Assembly (NCBI GenBank): GCA_007116135.1
Contig: SKIZ01000106.1
Location: 1 to 37,789 of the forward strand
DNA: 37,789 nucleotides
Reading direction: 5' to 3'
Source of the DNA: Burkholderiaceae bacterium
GTDB taxonomy: Bacteria > Pseudomonadota > Gammaproteobacteria > Burkholderiales > Burkholderiaceae_B
Shown: one piece after another, positions 29,232 to 37,789 of the stretch
Layout of the letters: each line of letters begins with the position of its first letter
How positions within the stretch are numbered: position 1 is the stretch's first letter
Notes under the pieces: generated by a model
Told to the model about the DNA's origin: nothing
Database searches by the model: none
What the model saw: the letters and a program-made list of their open reading frames with translations, nothing else
Program-made: the position numbers and the translations under genes

Positions 29232-29777
29232 TTACTCTTTGGGCGTAAAGGGAAATACGGGAAACATCGCGCGGGTTTGATCCTGCATCTGGTCTTGCAT
29301 TTGCACAAACATGTTTTTGCTTTGCTCGACATAATTATTCATCATGTTTTGCATCATGGGTGCCTGCATATTGACAAACTGCGACCACGCTTCAGGACCA
29401 AACTGGGTGCCGTAGAAGCTTTGGGACTGATCCGACATGCGATCCTGAATTTCCTTGAACACTTGCAGGTTCTTCTCAAGGTAGGCGCCCATCATGCCCT
29501 GCATGGCGTGACCGTAAAACCGGATGATCTGAGCCAACATCTCGGCTGAGAACATCGGCAAGCCGCCACTTTCTTCTTCTAAGATGATCTGCAACAAAAT
29601 GCTGCGAGTCAGCTCCTGGCCCGACTTGGCGTCAACGACCTTAAAGATCGTATTGTCCAAAACCAATTGCTTGACATCACTTAAGGTAATGTAGCTACTG
29701 GTTTGCGTATCGTAGAGTCTGCGATTGGGATACTTCTTGATGATCCGAACCACGTCGGTAGCACTTTGTTCTGTCAT
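29232..29777 (-). CDS. phaR: Polyhydroxyalkanoate synthesis repressor
   Basis: VRIIKKYPNRRLYDTQTSSYITLSDVKQLVLDN; downstream of phaC-phaB. Confidence 0.95.
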   Translation of the reverse strand: MTEQSATDVVRIIKKYPNRRLYDTQTSSYITLSDVKQLVLDNTIFKVVDAKSGQELTRSILLQIILEEESGGLPMFSAEMLAQIIRFYGHAMQGMMGAYLEKNLQVFKEIQDRMSDQSQSFYGTQFGPEAWSQFVNMQAPMMQNMMNNYVEQSKNMFVQMQDQMQDQTRAMFPVFPFTPKE

Positions 29778-29855
29778 GGCGTTAGTCCATTAAACAACCG
29801 CTTGTTTGGCAAGAGCCAAGAGCGCAAACTAAGCCGCTCTTGGCATGGTAGTAGA

Positions 29856-30593
29856 TTAACCCATGTGCAGACCGCCATTCAAAGAGAAGTCAGCGCCAGT
29901 AGCAAAACCAGCATCTTCTGATGCAATCCACGCCACGATGGAGGCGATTTCGGAAGGCTCACCGAGTCGCTTGACCGGTATGGTGGAGACAATTTTCTCG
30001 AGCACATCGGGACGAATCGCCCGCACCATGTCCGTGCCGATATAGCCTGGTGAGACCGTGTTGACCGTCACACCTTTGTTGGCAACCTCTTGAGCCAAGG
30101 ACATGCTAAATCCATGAATGGCGGCTTTGGCTGTGGCGTAGTTGGTTTGACCAAACTGGCCTTTTTGTCCGTTGACAGAACTGATGTTGATAATTCGGCC
30201 CCAGCCTTGCTCAACCATATCCTCAATGACCTGCTTGGTCACATTAAACAGACTGTTCAGATTGGTGTCCATCACTGCACGCCAATCGTCTTGAGACATC
30301 TTGCGGAAAACGCCATCGCGGGTAATCCCAGCATTGTTGACCAACACCGAAACGGGCCCATGCTCTTGCTTGACTTTCTTAAACGCATCGACAGTCGAGG
30401 TCCAATCGGACACATTACCAACGGACGCAAAAAACTCATAGCCCTGCTCAGCCTGCTCTTTTAACCAGCGGTCGTAATCACGACTCGGCCCGCAACCGGC
30501 CACAACTATTAAACCTTCTTTGGCCAGTCTTTGACAAATCGCTGTTCCAATACCACCCATACCGCCAGTTACATATGCAAGTTTTTTATCCAT
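29856..30593 (-). CDS. phaB: Acetoacetyl-CoA reductase
   Basis: KKLAYVTGGMGGIGTAICQRL, NNAGITRDGVFRKMSQDDWRAVMDTNLNSLFNVTKQVI, NISSVNGQKGQFGQTNYATAKAAIHGF. AGGAG supports the third ATG. Confidence 0.95.
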   Translation of the reverse strand: MDKKLAYVTGGMGGIGTAICQRLAKEGLIVVAGCGPSRDYDRWLKEQAEQGYEFFASVGNVSDWTSTVDAFKKVKQEHGPVSVLVNNAGITRDGVFRKMSQDDWRAVMDTNLNSLFNVTKQVIEDMVEQGWGRIINISSVNGQKGQFGQTNYATAKAAIHGFSMSLAQEVANKGVTVNTVSPGYIGTDMVRAIRPDVLEKIVSTIPVKRLGEPSEIASIVAWIASEDAGFATGADFSLNGGLHMG

Positions 30594-30668
30594 CATCATC
30601 TCCTGTCTTTTGCGCTTACAACACCCATACCTCAGCAACACACCAAGAAAAAATACCGAGCATGGAAC

Positions 30669-32288
30669 TCAGATAGCTCTAACTTTGACATAGCGACCCG
30701 GGGCGGGTTCACACACTGGATACTTTGCCGCGCCAAGTTTGTTTTTTGCTTTAACCCGTTTGCCCGACAAAGCGCTTAACCACTTCGAGTAGTCTAGCCA
30801 CCAGCTGCCCGGGTGTGAGTTCGCTGAATCAAACCATTGCTCGGGCGCGATATCGAGTCGCGCATCTGAGCTCCAGTAGTTGCGTTTGTTTTTCGATGGC
30901 GGATTAATCACGCCCGCAATGTGCCCTGAGGCACCGAGCACGAAGCGGCTCTGGCCGCTCAGCAACGCGGCCGAATGATAGGCCGTCTGCCAGGGTACGA
31001 TGTGATCCTCTTTGGAGGCCATCAGGTAGGTTGGCACATCAATGCGCGATAAATCGACTGATTGGCCGCAAACCTCAAGGCGATTGGGCACGGACAGATT
31101 ATTTTCAATGTACATGTTGCGGAAATACCAGGCAAAAAACGGTCCTGGCAAATTCGTACTGTCACTATTCCAATACAGCAAGTCAAACGGCATCGGTGTC
31201 TGACCCTTGAGGTAGTTCGACACCACATAATTCCAGACCAACTCATTGGGGCGCAAAAACGAAAAAGTGTTGGCAAGTTCCTTGGCCGTCATCAGGCCAC
31301 CACCACCGATGGTCTGGTCTCGCACCTTCGCATGCGACTCGTTGGCAAAAATACCGAGTGCGCCTGTATCGACGAAATCAAGCATGGTGGCAAGCAATGT
31401 GATGGAGTTGATTTTCTTTTGCTTGCGTGCCGCGAGCACCGCTGCTGCCGTAGCCAGCATCGTGCCACCCACACAAAAACCCAAAACATTTAGGGTCGGT
31501 TGCCGCGTGATCTCACGCACCACATCGATGGCACTAATCAAACCCTCGTCAATATAGTCATCCCAGCTTGCCTGCTCGATGCCATCGTCATCCGTTGGCA
31601 GCGGGTTGCGCCAAGACACCATGAATACCGTAAAACCTTGTTCAACCAAATAAGCCACCAGAGAGTTCTCTGGCTGCAAGTCCATGATGTAGTACTTGTT
31701 AATGCACGGCGGCACCATCAATAACGGCGTTTGATGCACCGTGCTCGTGGTTGGTTGGTATTGCAATACTTGCAGCAAGCGGTTCTCATAAACCACAGCA
31801 CCGGGTGTGATCGCCAGGTTACGGCCAACCTCAAACTGACTCTCATCGGTCTGCGTGATACGACCTTTTTGCAGGTCGTTTAAAAAATTCTCCATGCCAG
31901 CCTGCAAACTCTTACCGCCGGAGTCAACCAAGGCCTGCTGAGCCTCAGGGTTGGTGGCAAAAAAGTTTGCCGGCGACATCGCATCTAACCATTGTGAGAC
32001 CGAGAATCGCAATTGTCCGCGCGCGCGCTCATCGACCTGGGATGCATCCACCATTTGACGCATCGCGTCACTAGACAACAGATAAACATGGGCCATCAAC
32101 GCATGCATCGGGCTATTGCGCCAGGCATCACTTTTAAAGCGTCGATCCTTAATTTCAGGCAACTGGCCTTGGGCGGCGAGTTGCGCCAGTGCTTGCCACT
32201 GCTCAATGAAATTCTGTTGTATCTGACCTAGTTCGGACTGATCCACGCCAGGTGGCAGTCCCCATGACGTTGAAGACGGGGAATTCAC
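30669..32288 (-). CDS. phaC: Class I poly(R)-hydroxyalkanoate synthase
   Basis: GTG start after GGGAGG; lipase-like box GFCVGGTML, SWRNPLP, ASGHIAGVINPPSKNKRNYW. Confidence 0.96.
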   Translation of the reverse strand: MNSPSSTSWGLPPGVDQSELGQIQQNFIEQWQALAQLAAQGQLPEIKDRRFKSDAWRNSPMHALMAHVYLLSSDAMRQMVDASQVDERARGQLRFSVSQWLDAMSPANFFATNPEAQQALVDSGGKSLQAGMENFLNDLQKGRITQTDESQFEVGRNLAITPGAVVYENRLLQVLQYQPTTSTVHQTPLLMVPPCINKYYIMDLQPENSLVAYLVEQGFTVFMVSWRNPLPTDDDGIEQASWDDYIDEGLISAIDVVREITRQPTLNVLGFCVGGTMLATAAAVLAARKQKKINSITLLATMLDFVDTGALGIFANESHAKVRDQTIGGGGLMTAKELANTFSFLRPNELVWNYVVSNYLKGQTPMPFDLLYWNSDSTNLPGPFFAWYFRNMYIENNLSVPNRLEVCGQSVDLSRIDVPTYLMASKEDHIVPWQTAYHSAALLSGQSRFVLGASGHIAGVINPPSKNKRNYWSSDARLDIAPEQWFDSANSHPGSWWLDYSKWLSALSGKRVKAKNKLGAAKYPVCEPAPGRYVKVRAI

Positions 32289-32388
32289 GATGCGCTAACC
32301 TCCCAGAAAAAATTCATTGGCAGCAATCTGATCCTGCGCCCGCAAAGGACGCTTGTCAATGGTAGTAACCAAAAACGACAACCCGATG

Positions 32389-33159
32389 TCAGTCTGGCTT
32401 GAGCCAGGCCACCGTAGCCATGCGCCCTGTTCTACCCTCTCGACGGTAACTGAAAAACCGCTGTTGTTCATCAAGAACGGTGCAATGGCCGCACCACTGC
32501 ACCGAGCTCGCGCCAAGCGCCAGTAAAATGCGCGTGGCAATCGCTGGCATGTTGCAGTGCCACTTGTGCGGCGCAATACCGGCTGTAAAACAATCGATCA
32601 GACGCCGATCGATTGATAAAAAAGCCTCCCGCACTTCACTGCCCACCTCAAAAGCGTCTGGCCCAATGCAGGGACTAATCCATGCGCGCCATGGCCCCAT
32701 TTCACCGCTTTGACCGACTTGGCTGGTTGTATCTTGCATTGCCGCAATGGTGCTTTGCAACACCCCGCCGGCTAGGCCACGCCAACCCGCGTGGGCAAGG
32801 CCCAGCACGCGCGCCTGGTCATCGGCCAACACCACGGCCATGCAGTCTGCGGTCAATATGCCAAGCACTTGGCCAGGCACCGTCGTGACCAAGGCGTCGG
32901 CGCGCCGATCGGTGTTGGCGTCAAGCACACTGGCATCAAGCACGGCACAGCCGTGCACCTGATCGAGCCAAATCGGTTCGCTTGGCAAATGTTGTGTCAG
33001 GATCGCCCGATTGCGCTTGACGCAATCCAGATCATCACCGACATGCGCACCGAGATTCAGTGATGCATACGGCTCGACGCTCACACCATTGGCGCGCGTC
33101 GTACAAAACCCGCTGACCCCAGCCGATAGTCCATCAATCGCAATCGAGTCCACCATCAT
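32389..33159 (-). CDS. pgeF: Peptidoglycan editing factor / YfiH (laccase-domain) family
   Basis: FCTTRANGVSVEPYASLNLGAHVGDD, WLDQVHG, ILTADCMAVVLADD, LAHAGWRGLAGGVL, CIGPDAFEVG. Confidence 0.94.
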   Translation of the reverse strand: MMVDSIAIDGLSAGVSGFCTTRANGVSVEPYASLNLGAHVGDDLDCVKRNRAILTQHLPSEPIWLDQVHGCAVLDASVLDANTDRRADALVTTVPGQVLGILTADCMAVVLADDQARVLGLAHAGWRGLAGGVLQSTIAAMQDTTSQVGQSGEMGPWRAWISPCIGPDAFEVGSEVREAFLSIDRRLIDCFTAGIAPHKWHCNMPAIATRILLALGASSVQWCGHCTVLDEQQRFFSYRREGRTGRMATVAWLKPD

Positions 33160-34154
33160 GTCGCCCCCCGCCGTGGTTCATCTTGCAGTTGCTGCCAGAG
33201 CGCGGCCATGTCGGCTGGCAGCGCACTTTCAAAGTGCACGGGCGCCTCGGTCTGTGGATCAATAAAGGTCAATTTTTCAGCATGCAACATTTGACGCGAC
33301 ACCCCTGCGAGCAACTGGCCGCCATACAACACGTCACCTACCAAGGGGTGCTTGATGCTGGCCATGTGAACGCGAATCTGGTGCGTGCGCCCCGTATGCA
33401 ACTCACAACAAACCTCACTGACTGGCTGGCCTGCGAGCCTGGCATGGCGCACGCAGCTCACGTGGGTGAGCGCGGGCTTACTTGGGCCACGCGCAGTCAC
33501 CGACATGCGCACCGGCACTTTCGGGTCACGCCCGATGGGTCGATCGATGACGAGCGCGGACTTGGCTAACCAGCCATGCACCAGTGCCCGATACTGGCGC
33601 TTGACGGTGCGCTCTTGCAGCTGCCGCACCAAATGGGTTTGAGCCGTCTCGGTTTTAGCGACAACCATCAGGCCGCTGGTGTCCTTATCGAGGCGGTGCA
33701 CAATACCGGCGCGCGCCACGTGCGCAGCACCCGGATAACGCGCGAGTAACCCGTTCAACAGCGTTGCCTTCCAGTTGCCCGCACCCGGATGCACCACCAA
33801 ACCAGCTTGCTTATCAACGACTAGCCAATGGTCGGTCTGCTCGAGCACGACAAAATCAACCGGCTCAGGCTCATAGGCCCGCGATTTCTCATCGGGCTGC
33901 ATCTGAACCTCTAGCCAGTCACCGGGCAAGACCGCCTGGCGCACCCGCGTTTGAACCTGATCGTTGAGCTGGACGTGTCCTTGCTCAATCCAGCCCTGGA
34001 TTCGGGCTCGCGAATGCTCGGGCAACAACTGTGCCAAGGCCCGATCAAGGCGCATGCCCGCAAGCGTGGCATCAACTTGCACACGAGCCGTCTTGGCCTC
34101 GGATATCGCAGGCTCGCTGGCAGAATCAATAGAAGATGAAACGCGCTGTATCAT
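33156..34154 (-). CDS. rluD: Ribosomal large subunit pseudouridine synthase D
   Basis: MRLDRALAQLLPEHSRARIQGWI (S4), VVHPGAGNW, GIVHRLDKDTSGLMVVAKT, HTGRTHQIRVHMA. ATGA overlap with pgeF; divergent from bamD. Confidence 0.95.
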   Translation of the reverse strand: MIQRVSSSIDSASEPAISEAKTARVQVDATLAGMRLDRALAQLLPEHSRARIQGWIEQGHVQLNDQVQTRVRQAVLPGDWLEVQMQPDEKSRAYEPEPVDFVVLEQTDHWLVVDKQAGLVVHPGAGNWKATLLNGLLARYPGAAHVARAGIVHRLDKDTSGLMVVAKTETAQTHLVRQLQERTVKRQYRALVHGWLAKSALVIDRPIGRDPKVPVRMSVTARGPSKPALTHVSCVRHARLAGQPVSEVCCELHTGRTHQIRVHMASIKHPLVGDVLYGGQLLAGVSRQMLHAEKLTFIDPQTEAPVHFESALPADMAALWQQLQDEPRRGAT

Positions 34155-34212
34155 TGTCGACAAGGTTTTATAATGGTTCTAAATGCTAACACCCACGCTT
34201 GGCGCATCCTGA

Positions 34213-35058
34213 ATGTCAAAATCAATGAATTTACCGCTCGTTCATCAATCCAGAAGCTGGCTTGCCATCGCTGTCTTGGCGCTGTTTGTTGCGCTGACCG
34301 GCTGCAGCGGGTTCGGTGGCGATGAGTTTGACGAAACGGCAAACTGGTCAGTCGAACGTCTTTATGAGGACGGTCGGCGGGCCATGAATGCCAGCGACTG
34401 GCAAGTCGCTGCCGAACGTTTTACCGCCGTTGAGGCGCGCTTTCCATTTGGCCCGTACGCGCAACAGTCGCTCATGAACTTAGCCTACGTGCAGTGGCGC
34501 CGTGAGGAGCCGGAAATGGCGCTTGCGACCATCTCGCGGTTTCAGCGCCAGTACCCCAATCATCCAGGCAGCGACTACATGCTCTTTTTGCGTGGTCTGA
34601 TCCTGTTTACGCCGCCAAGCTCAAGACTGGCTTTTTTGACCCGACAAGACCCGGCCGAGCGCGATCCCCAGGCACTGCGTGAATCCTTTGCCGCGTTTGA
34701 ACAACTCATTACGCGCTACCCCGAGAGCCGCTACGCCGCAGACGCTAAAAAGCGCATGAGCTGGCTTGTCAACACCATGGCTGAGCATCAATTGCATGCA
34801 GCACGCTTCTACTACAAACGCTCGGCTTACGTGGCTGCCATCAACCGCGCACAATCGGTGATTACTGATTATGAGGGTGTACCCGCAACCGAACAGGCGC
34901 TCTACATCATCATGAGTTCTTACCAAAAGCTCGGGGTCACTGACCTCAGTGATGATGCTCGCCGGGTGTTACTTGAGAACTATCCGAACACCGAGCTCAT
35001 CGCCCGTGGCCTGCCCGAAACCGAATACAGCTGGTGGAATCCCTTGCGCCTGCTCTAG
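34213..35058 (+). CDS. bamD: Outer membrane protein assembly factor BamD (lipoprotein)
   Basis: Lipobox VALTGC; YEDGRRAMNASDWQVAAERFTAVEARFPFGPYAQQSLMNLAYVQWR, FYYKRSAYVAAINRAQSVITDYEG. Confidence 0.95.
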   Translation: MSKSMNLPLVHQSRSWLAIAVLALFVALTGCSGFGGDEFDETANWSVERLYEDGRRAMNASDWQVAAERFTAVEARFPFGPYAQQSLMNLAYVQWRREEPEMALATISRFQRQYPNHPGSDYMLFLRGLILFTPPSSRLAFLTRQDPAERDPQALRESFAAFEQLITRYPESRYAADAKKRMSWLVNTMAEHQLHAARFYYKRSAYVAAINRAQSVITDYEGVPATEQALYIIMSSYQKLGVTDLSDDARRVLLENYPNTELIARGLPETEYSWWNPLRLL

Positions 35059-37040
35059 TCGTCGCTCGAACTTGATGGGTCGCGCTTAGCTTCAATAAAC
35101 GCCAGCGCCTCTTGCTTGACCCGGGTGCGGGCAAACGGTGGCAAGCCCTGCCACAAGGTCCGCCCGTAGGCTTTGTCGACCAAGCGGCTATCGCCGACGA
35201 CCAGTACCCCCCAATCTTGCTCGCTGCGAATCAATCGACCCGCGCCTTGCTTGAGCGCGATGGCCGCCTGAGGCACTTGATACACCATGAACGGATTGCC
35301 ACCTTGCTCGCGACAGCGATCTAGGCGCGCTTGCAATATCGGATCGTCAGGCGGTGCAAATGGCAATTTGTCGATCACGAGCAACGACAAGCGTTGCCCA
35401 ACCACATCGACGCCCTCCCAAAAGCTGGCACTGCCGACTAAAACCGCGTGCTCTTGCTCGCGAAATGCCTGCAATAAAGTGCGCCTTGGTTGCAGACCCT
35501 GTTGCAAGATGGGCCATTGAACCCCGTGGGACAAGCACAAGTCTTGCAAAGCTTGAGCCGTTTGCTCAACTGAACGCAACGTGGTGCACAAAACCATCGC
35601 ATTGCCTTGAGCGGCCACTATCAATGGCCAAACCCACTCGATTAATGCCGCACTGTAGGCTGGATCATGGACTTGGGGCAGCCCCGTTGGCACACACAGC
35701 AACGCACAATTGCTGTAATCAAACGGCGAGGCTTGGCGCAAGGTCTTTGCCTGCTCAAGGCCAAGCTGCTCGAGAAAGTGGCTAAAGTCCGCCTTGACTG
35801 ACAAAGTGGCTGACACAAAGACCCAAGCTTGACCGGCTTGCCGCTCGGCACTGAATGCCGATGCCACCGAAAGTGGCGCAACATTCAAACGCACAGCCGA
35901 GGCGGTGGTTTCTAACCAGAACACCTCCTGAGCGAGCCCGTCACCGCTATCGAGCGCACAGGCCTGCGCCCAGTTCTCAAAACGCTCGCAAAGGCCCTGG
36001 GCAGTTCGAGCCAAAGCGGCTAGCTCAATATGTCGGGATGCATTGAGATCGAGCGCTTGGCACAGTGGCGTGAGCGCCTGACTGACAGCGCTCATGGCTG
36101 CCATGGTTGGCGCATCTTGCGCTACCTCGGGCGGTTGCACGCGGCGATTGGGCTTTTGTGCAGCCCACTGCAAAGACAAGCGCCAATCCTTTAAGGCCTG
36201 GGTCAATTGCGCGGCCAGCTCGCTCCAGCGCACCACCTCGCGGGCATGAGCCAAGCCCGCAGCCTCTGCCTGGCGCGCAAGCTCCAGCAGTTGCCCGCTC
36301 GTGACAGTTTGCCCCAGAAAACGCGTGGCAACCGCCGGCAACTGATGGGCCTCATCAAAGATCACCACGTCAGCGGCAGGCAGCAAATCCGAGATCCCTT
36401 GTTCGCGCAAAGCCGCATCGGCCATGTAAAGCGCGTGGTTCACTACCACCAGATCAGCGTCCTGCGCTTGCCGCCTAGCCTTGTAAACAAAACATGATTG
36501 AATTTTGGGGCAATCCTGTGCCAGGCAGTTTTCTCGGGTCGCCGTCACCCGATTCCAGATATCAGCGTCTTCGGGAACCGATGACAGCTCGGAGCGCTCG
36601 CCGGTGTCTGAGCTCTGGGCAAATTGCTTGATCTGACGCAACCAGATCACCTCACCACGTGAGGTCAGCGCCTGCGGATCATCTTGCAAGCGCTCTAGAT
36701 AGTAGTGACAGACATAATTGGCCCGGCCTTTTAGTAGCGCCCCCACCACGGGTGTGCGCAAGGCCTGCCGCACAGCGGGCAAGTCTTTATTAAACAGCTG
36801 ATCTTGAAGCGTCTTGGTTCCCGTTGAGACCAGGACCTTGGCGCCTGAAAGAATGGCAGGCACGAGGTAAGCCCAGGTTTTACCGATCCCTGTGCCAGCT
36901 TCTGCGACCAACACACCACGCTGAGCGATGGCTTGCTCGATAGCGACTGCCAAATCAACCTGACCTTGACGGTGCCGAAAGTTCGGCATCGCCTGAGCAA
37001 GCTCACCTTGGGCACCTAGCGCTTGGGACGCATCACTCAA
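35055..37040 (-). CDS. DinG/YoaA-type ATP-dependent DNA helicase
   Basis: Walker A VEAGTGIGKTWAYLVPAIL, DEAH box IFDEAHQLP, Fe-S cysteine region CHYYLERL...CLAQDCPKIQSC, GAGRLIRSEQDWGV. Likely TTG start at 37040 with AAAGGAA RBS, overlapping the trpS stop. Confidence 0.9.
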   Translation of the reverse strand: MSDASQALGAQGELAQAMPNFRHRQGQVDLAVAIEQAIAQRGVLVAEAGTGIGKTWAYLVPAILSGAKVLVSTGTKTLQDQLFNKDLPAVRQALRTPVVGALLKGRANYVCHYYLERLQDDPQALTSRGEVIWLRQIKQFAQSSDTGERSELSSVPEDADIWNRVTATRENCLAQDCPKIQSCFVYKARRQAQDADLVVVNHALYMADAALREQGISDLLPAADVVIFDEAHQLPAVATRFLGQTVTSGQLLELARQAEAAGLAHAREVVRWSELAAQLTQALKDWRLSLQWAAQKPNRRVQPPEVAQDAPTMAAMSAVSQALTPLCQALDLNASRHIELAALARTAQGLCERFENWAQACALDSGDGLAQEVFWLETTASAVRLNVAPLSVASAFSAERQAGQAWVFVSATLSVKADFSHFLEQLGLEQAKTLRQASPFDYSNCALLCVPTGLPQVHDPAYSAALIEWVWPLIVAAQGNAMVLCTTLRSVEQTAQALQDLCLSHGVQWPILQQGLQPRRTLLQAFREQEHAVLVGSASFWEGVDVVGQRLSLLVIDKLPFAPPDDPILQARLDRCREQGGNPFMVYQVPQAAIALKQGAGRLIRSEQDWGVLVVGDSRLVDKAYGRTLWQGLPPFARTRVKQEALAFIEAKRDPSSSSDD

Positions 37041-37789
37041 TCGGTCAATTCCTTTAGGGCTTGCGCTAGCAGGTCGTGCCACACTTGGCTCTCGGGTTGC
37101 GCGAGCTCATCGGGTGCCTGCGCGATGAGCTCGCCATCAAGCCAAAGCGCTTGAGTGCCACACGGCATCGCACCCATGGTCAACCCAGCATCGCCGGACT
37201 TGATTCGCCCGATCAATAAGCCCGCCTCTTTGGGGTCAGACTGCGGTGTGGAAATCAACAGGGTCTGCCCGTTAGCTGCAAGTACCCGAAACCGAAAGGT
37301 GCCGTCCGAGTCCTTGAACTGAACGACCCGGGCGCCTTTGCGCTTGGCGCCAACGGTTTTGGTCAACCGACCCGACTGGCTATTATTTAGACCGACCGCA
37401 TCGCGCAACTGCGCCATAAATGGCGTCGCTATTGCGCGTGCCTTGGACGCCCCGGCCTGCAAAACCTCTTCAATGTAGTCCGGCTGGGTCATGAGCTGCT
37501 CGTAGCGCTGGCGCAATGGCGCTAACTCGGCTTCGATGACGTCGACGAGTTCAGCCTTGGCCTGCCCCCAACCCATGCCTTGCTTGAGATTGTCGATAAA
37601 AGCGGCAGTTTGCTCAGGCTTTGCAAACGCTTGATAGATGGGCAGCAAATTCGAGGTATAGGGGTCTTTAGGTTGGCCTGGCTCAAGCGAATCAGTCACA
37701 ATTCGAGCCACTGCGCTCTTGATTGCAGCCGCGCCACCCTCAAACAGCGCAATGGTGTTGTTGTAGCTTTTGGACATTTTTCGGCCATC
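37037..37789 (-). CDS. trpS: Tryptophan-tRNA ligase, C-terminal part, with extra C-terminal domain; 5' part outside window
   Basis: GRKMSKSYNNTIALF (KMSKS), LPIYQAF, WGQAKAELVDVIEAELAPLRQRYEQL, then a C-terminal extension RVVQFKDSDGTFRFRVLAANGQTLLISTPQSDPKEAGLLIGRIKSG. Confidence 0.92.
   Translation of the reverse strand, partial: DGRKMSKSYNNTIALFEGGAAAIKSAVARIVTDSLEPGQPKDPYTSNLLPIYQAFAKPEQTAAFIDNLKQGMGWGQAKAELVDVIEAELAPLRQRYEQLMTQPDYIEEVLQAGASKARAIATPFMAQLRDAVGLNNSQSGRLTKTVGAKRKGARVVQFKDSDGTFRFRVLAANGQTLLISTPQSDPKEAGLLIGRIKSGDAGLTMGAMPCGTQALWLDGELIAQAPDELAQPESQVWHDLLAQALKELTD

Noticed and set aside
1-37789. CRISPR array, tRNA/rRNA genes, insertion sequences, prophage, toxin-antitoxin or restriction-modification genes
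   Set aside because: No repeat-spacer pattern, cloverleaf-like segment, transposase/integrase motif or defence-gene family was seen while reading both strands.

Overview
This 37.8 kb window looks like a betaproteobacterial (probably Burkholderiales) chromosome segment. It is densely coded, with no tRNA, rRNA, CRISPR array, transposase or phage gene that I can see. Housekeeping blocks flank an unusual centre. Left part: trpA (5' end only, truncated), trpB, RelA-type synthetase, a RidA-family protein, nicotinate phosphoribosyltransferase, ferredoxin, ferredoxin-NADP reductase, a solo RnfB-like ferredoxin, endonuclease III, malate synthase G, a secreted two-domain rhodanese, a YeeE/YedE transporter and an SbtB/SbtA-like pair. 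Centre (about 14.8-22.5 kb): a light-related island made of two convergent operons. The plus-strand operon holds three different photolyase/cryptochrome subfamilies plus DUF2256 and DUF2237. The minus-strand operon holds a GTP cyclohydrolase I variant, a BLUF photoreceptor, an MFS permease and a pterin-4a-carbinolamine dehydratase. Right part: an SDR with an OtnC/OtnK-like module, two tandem secreted paralogues, an Old-Yellow-Enzyme, YajQ, a MOSC protein, phaC-phaB-phaR, pgeF, rluD, bamD, a DinG-like helicase and the C-terminal part of trpS with an extra domain. The best candidate for an undescribed system is the BLUF / GTP-cyclohydrolase / permease / PCD operon facing the triple-photolyase operon. 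All calls come from reading the translated sequence and motifs; no database search was run.
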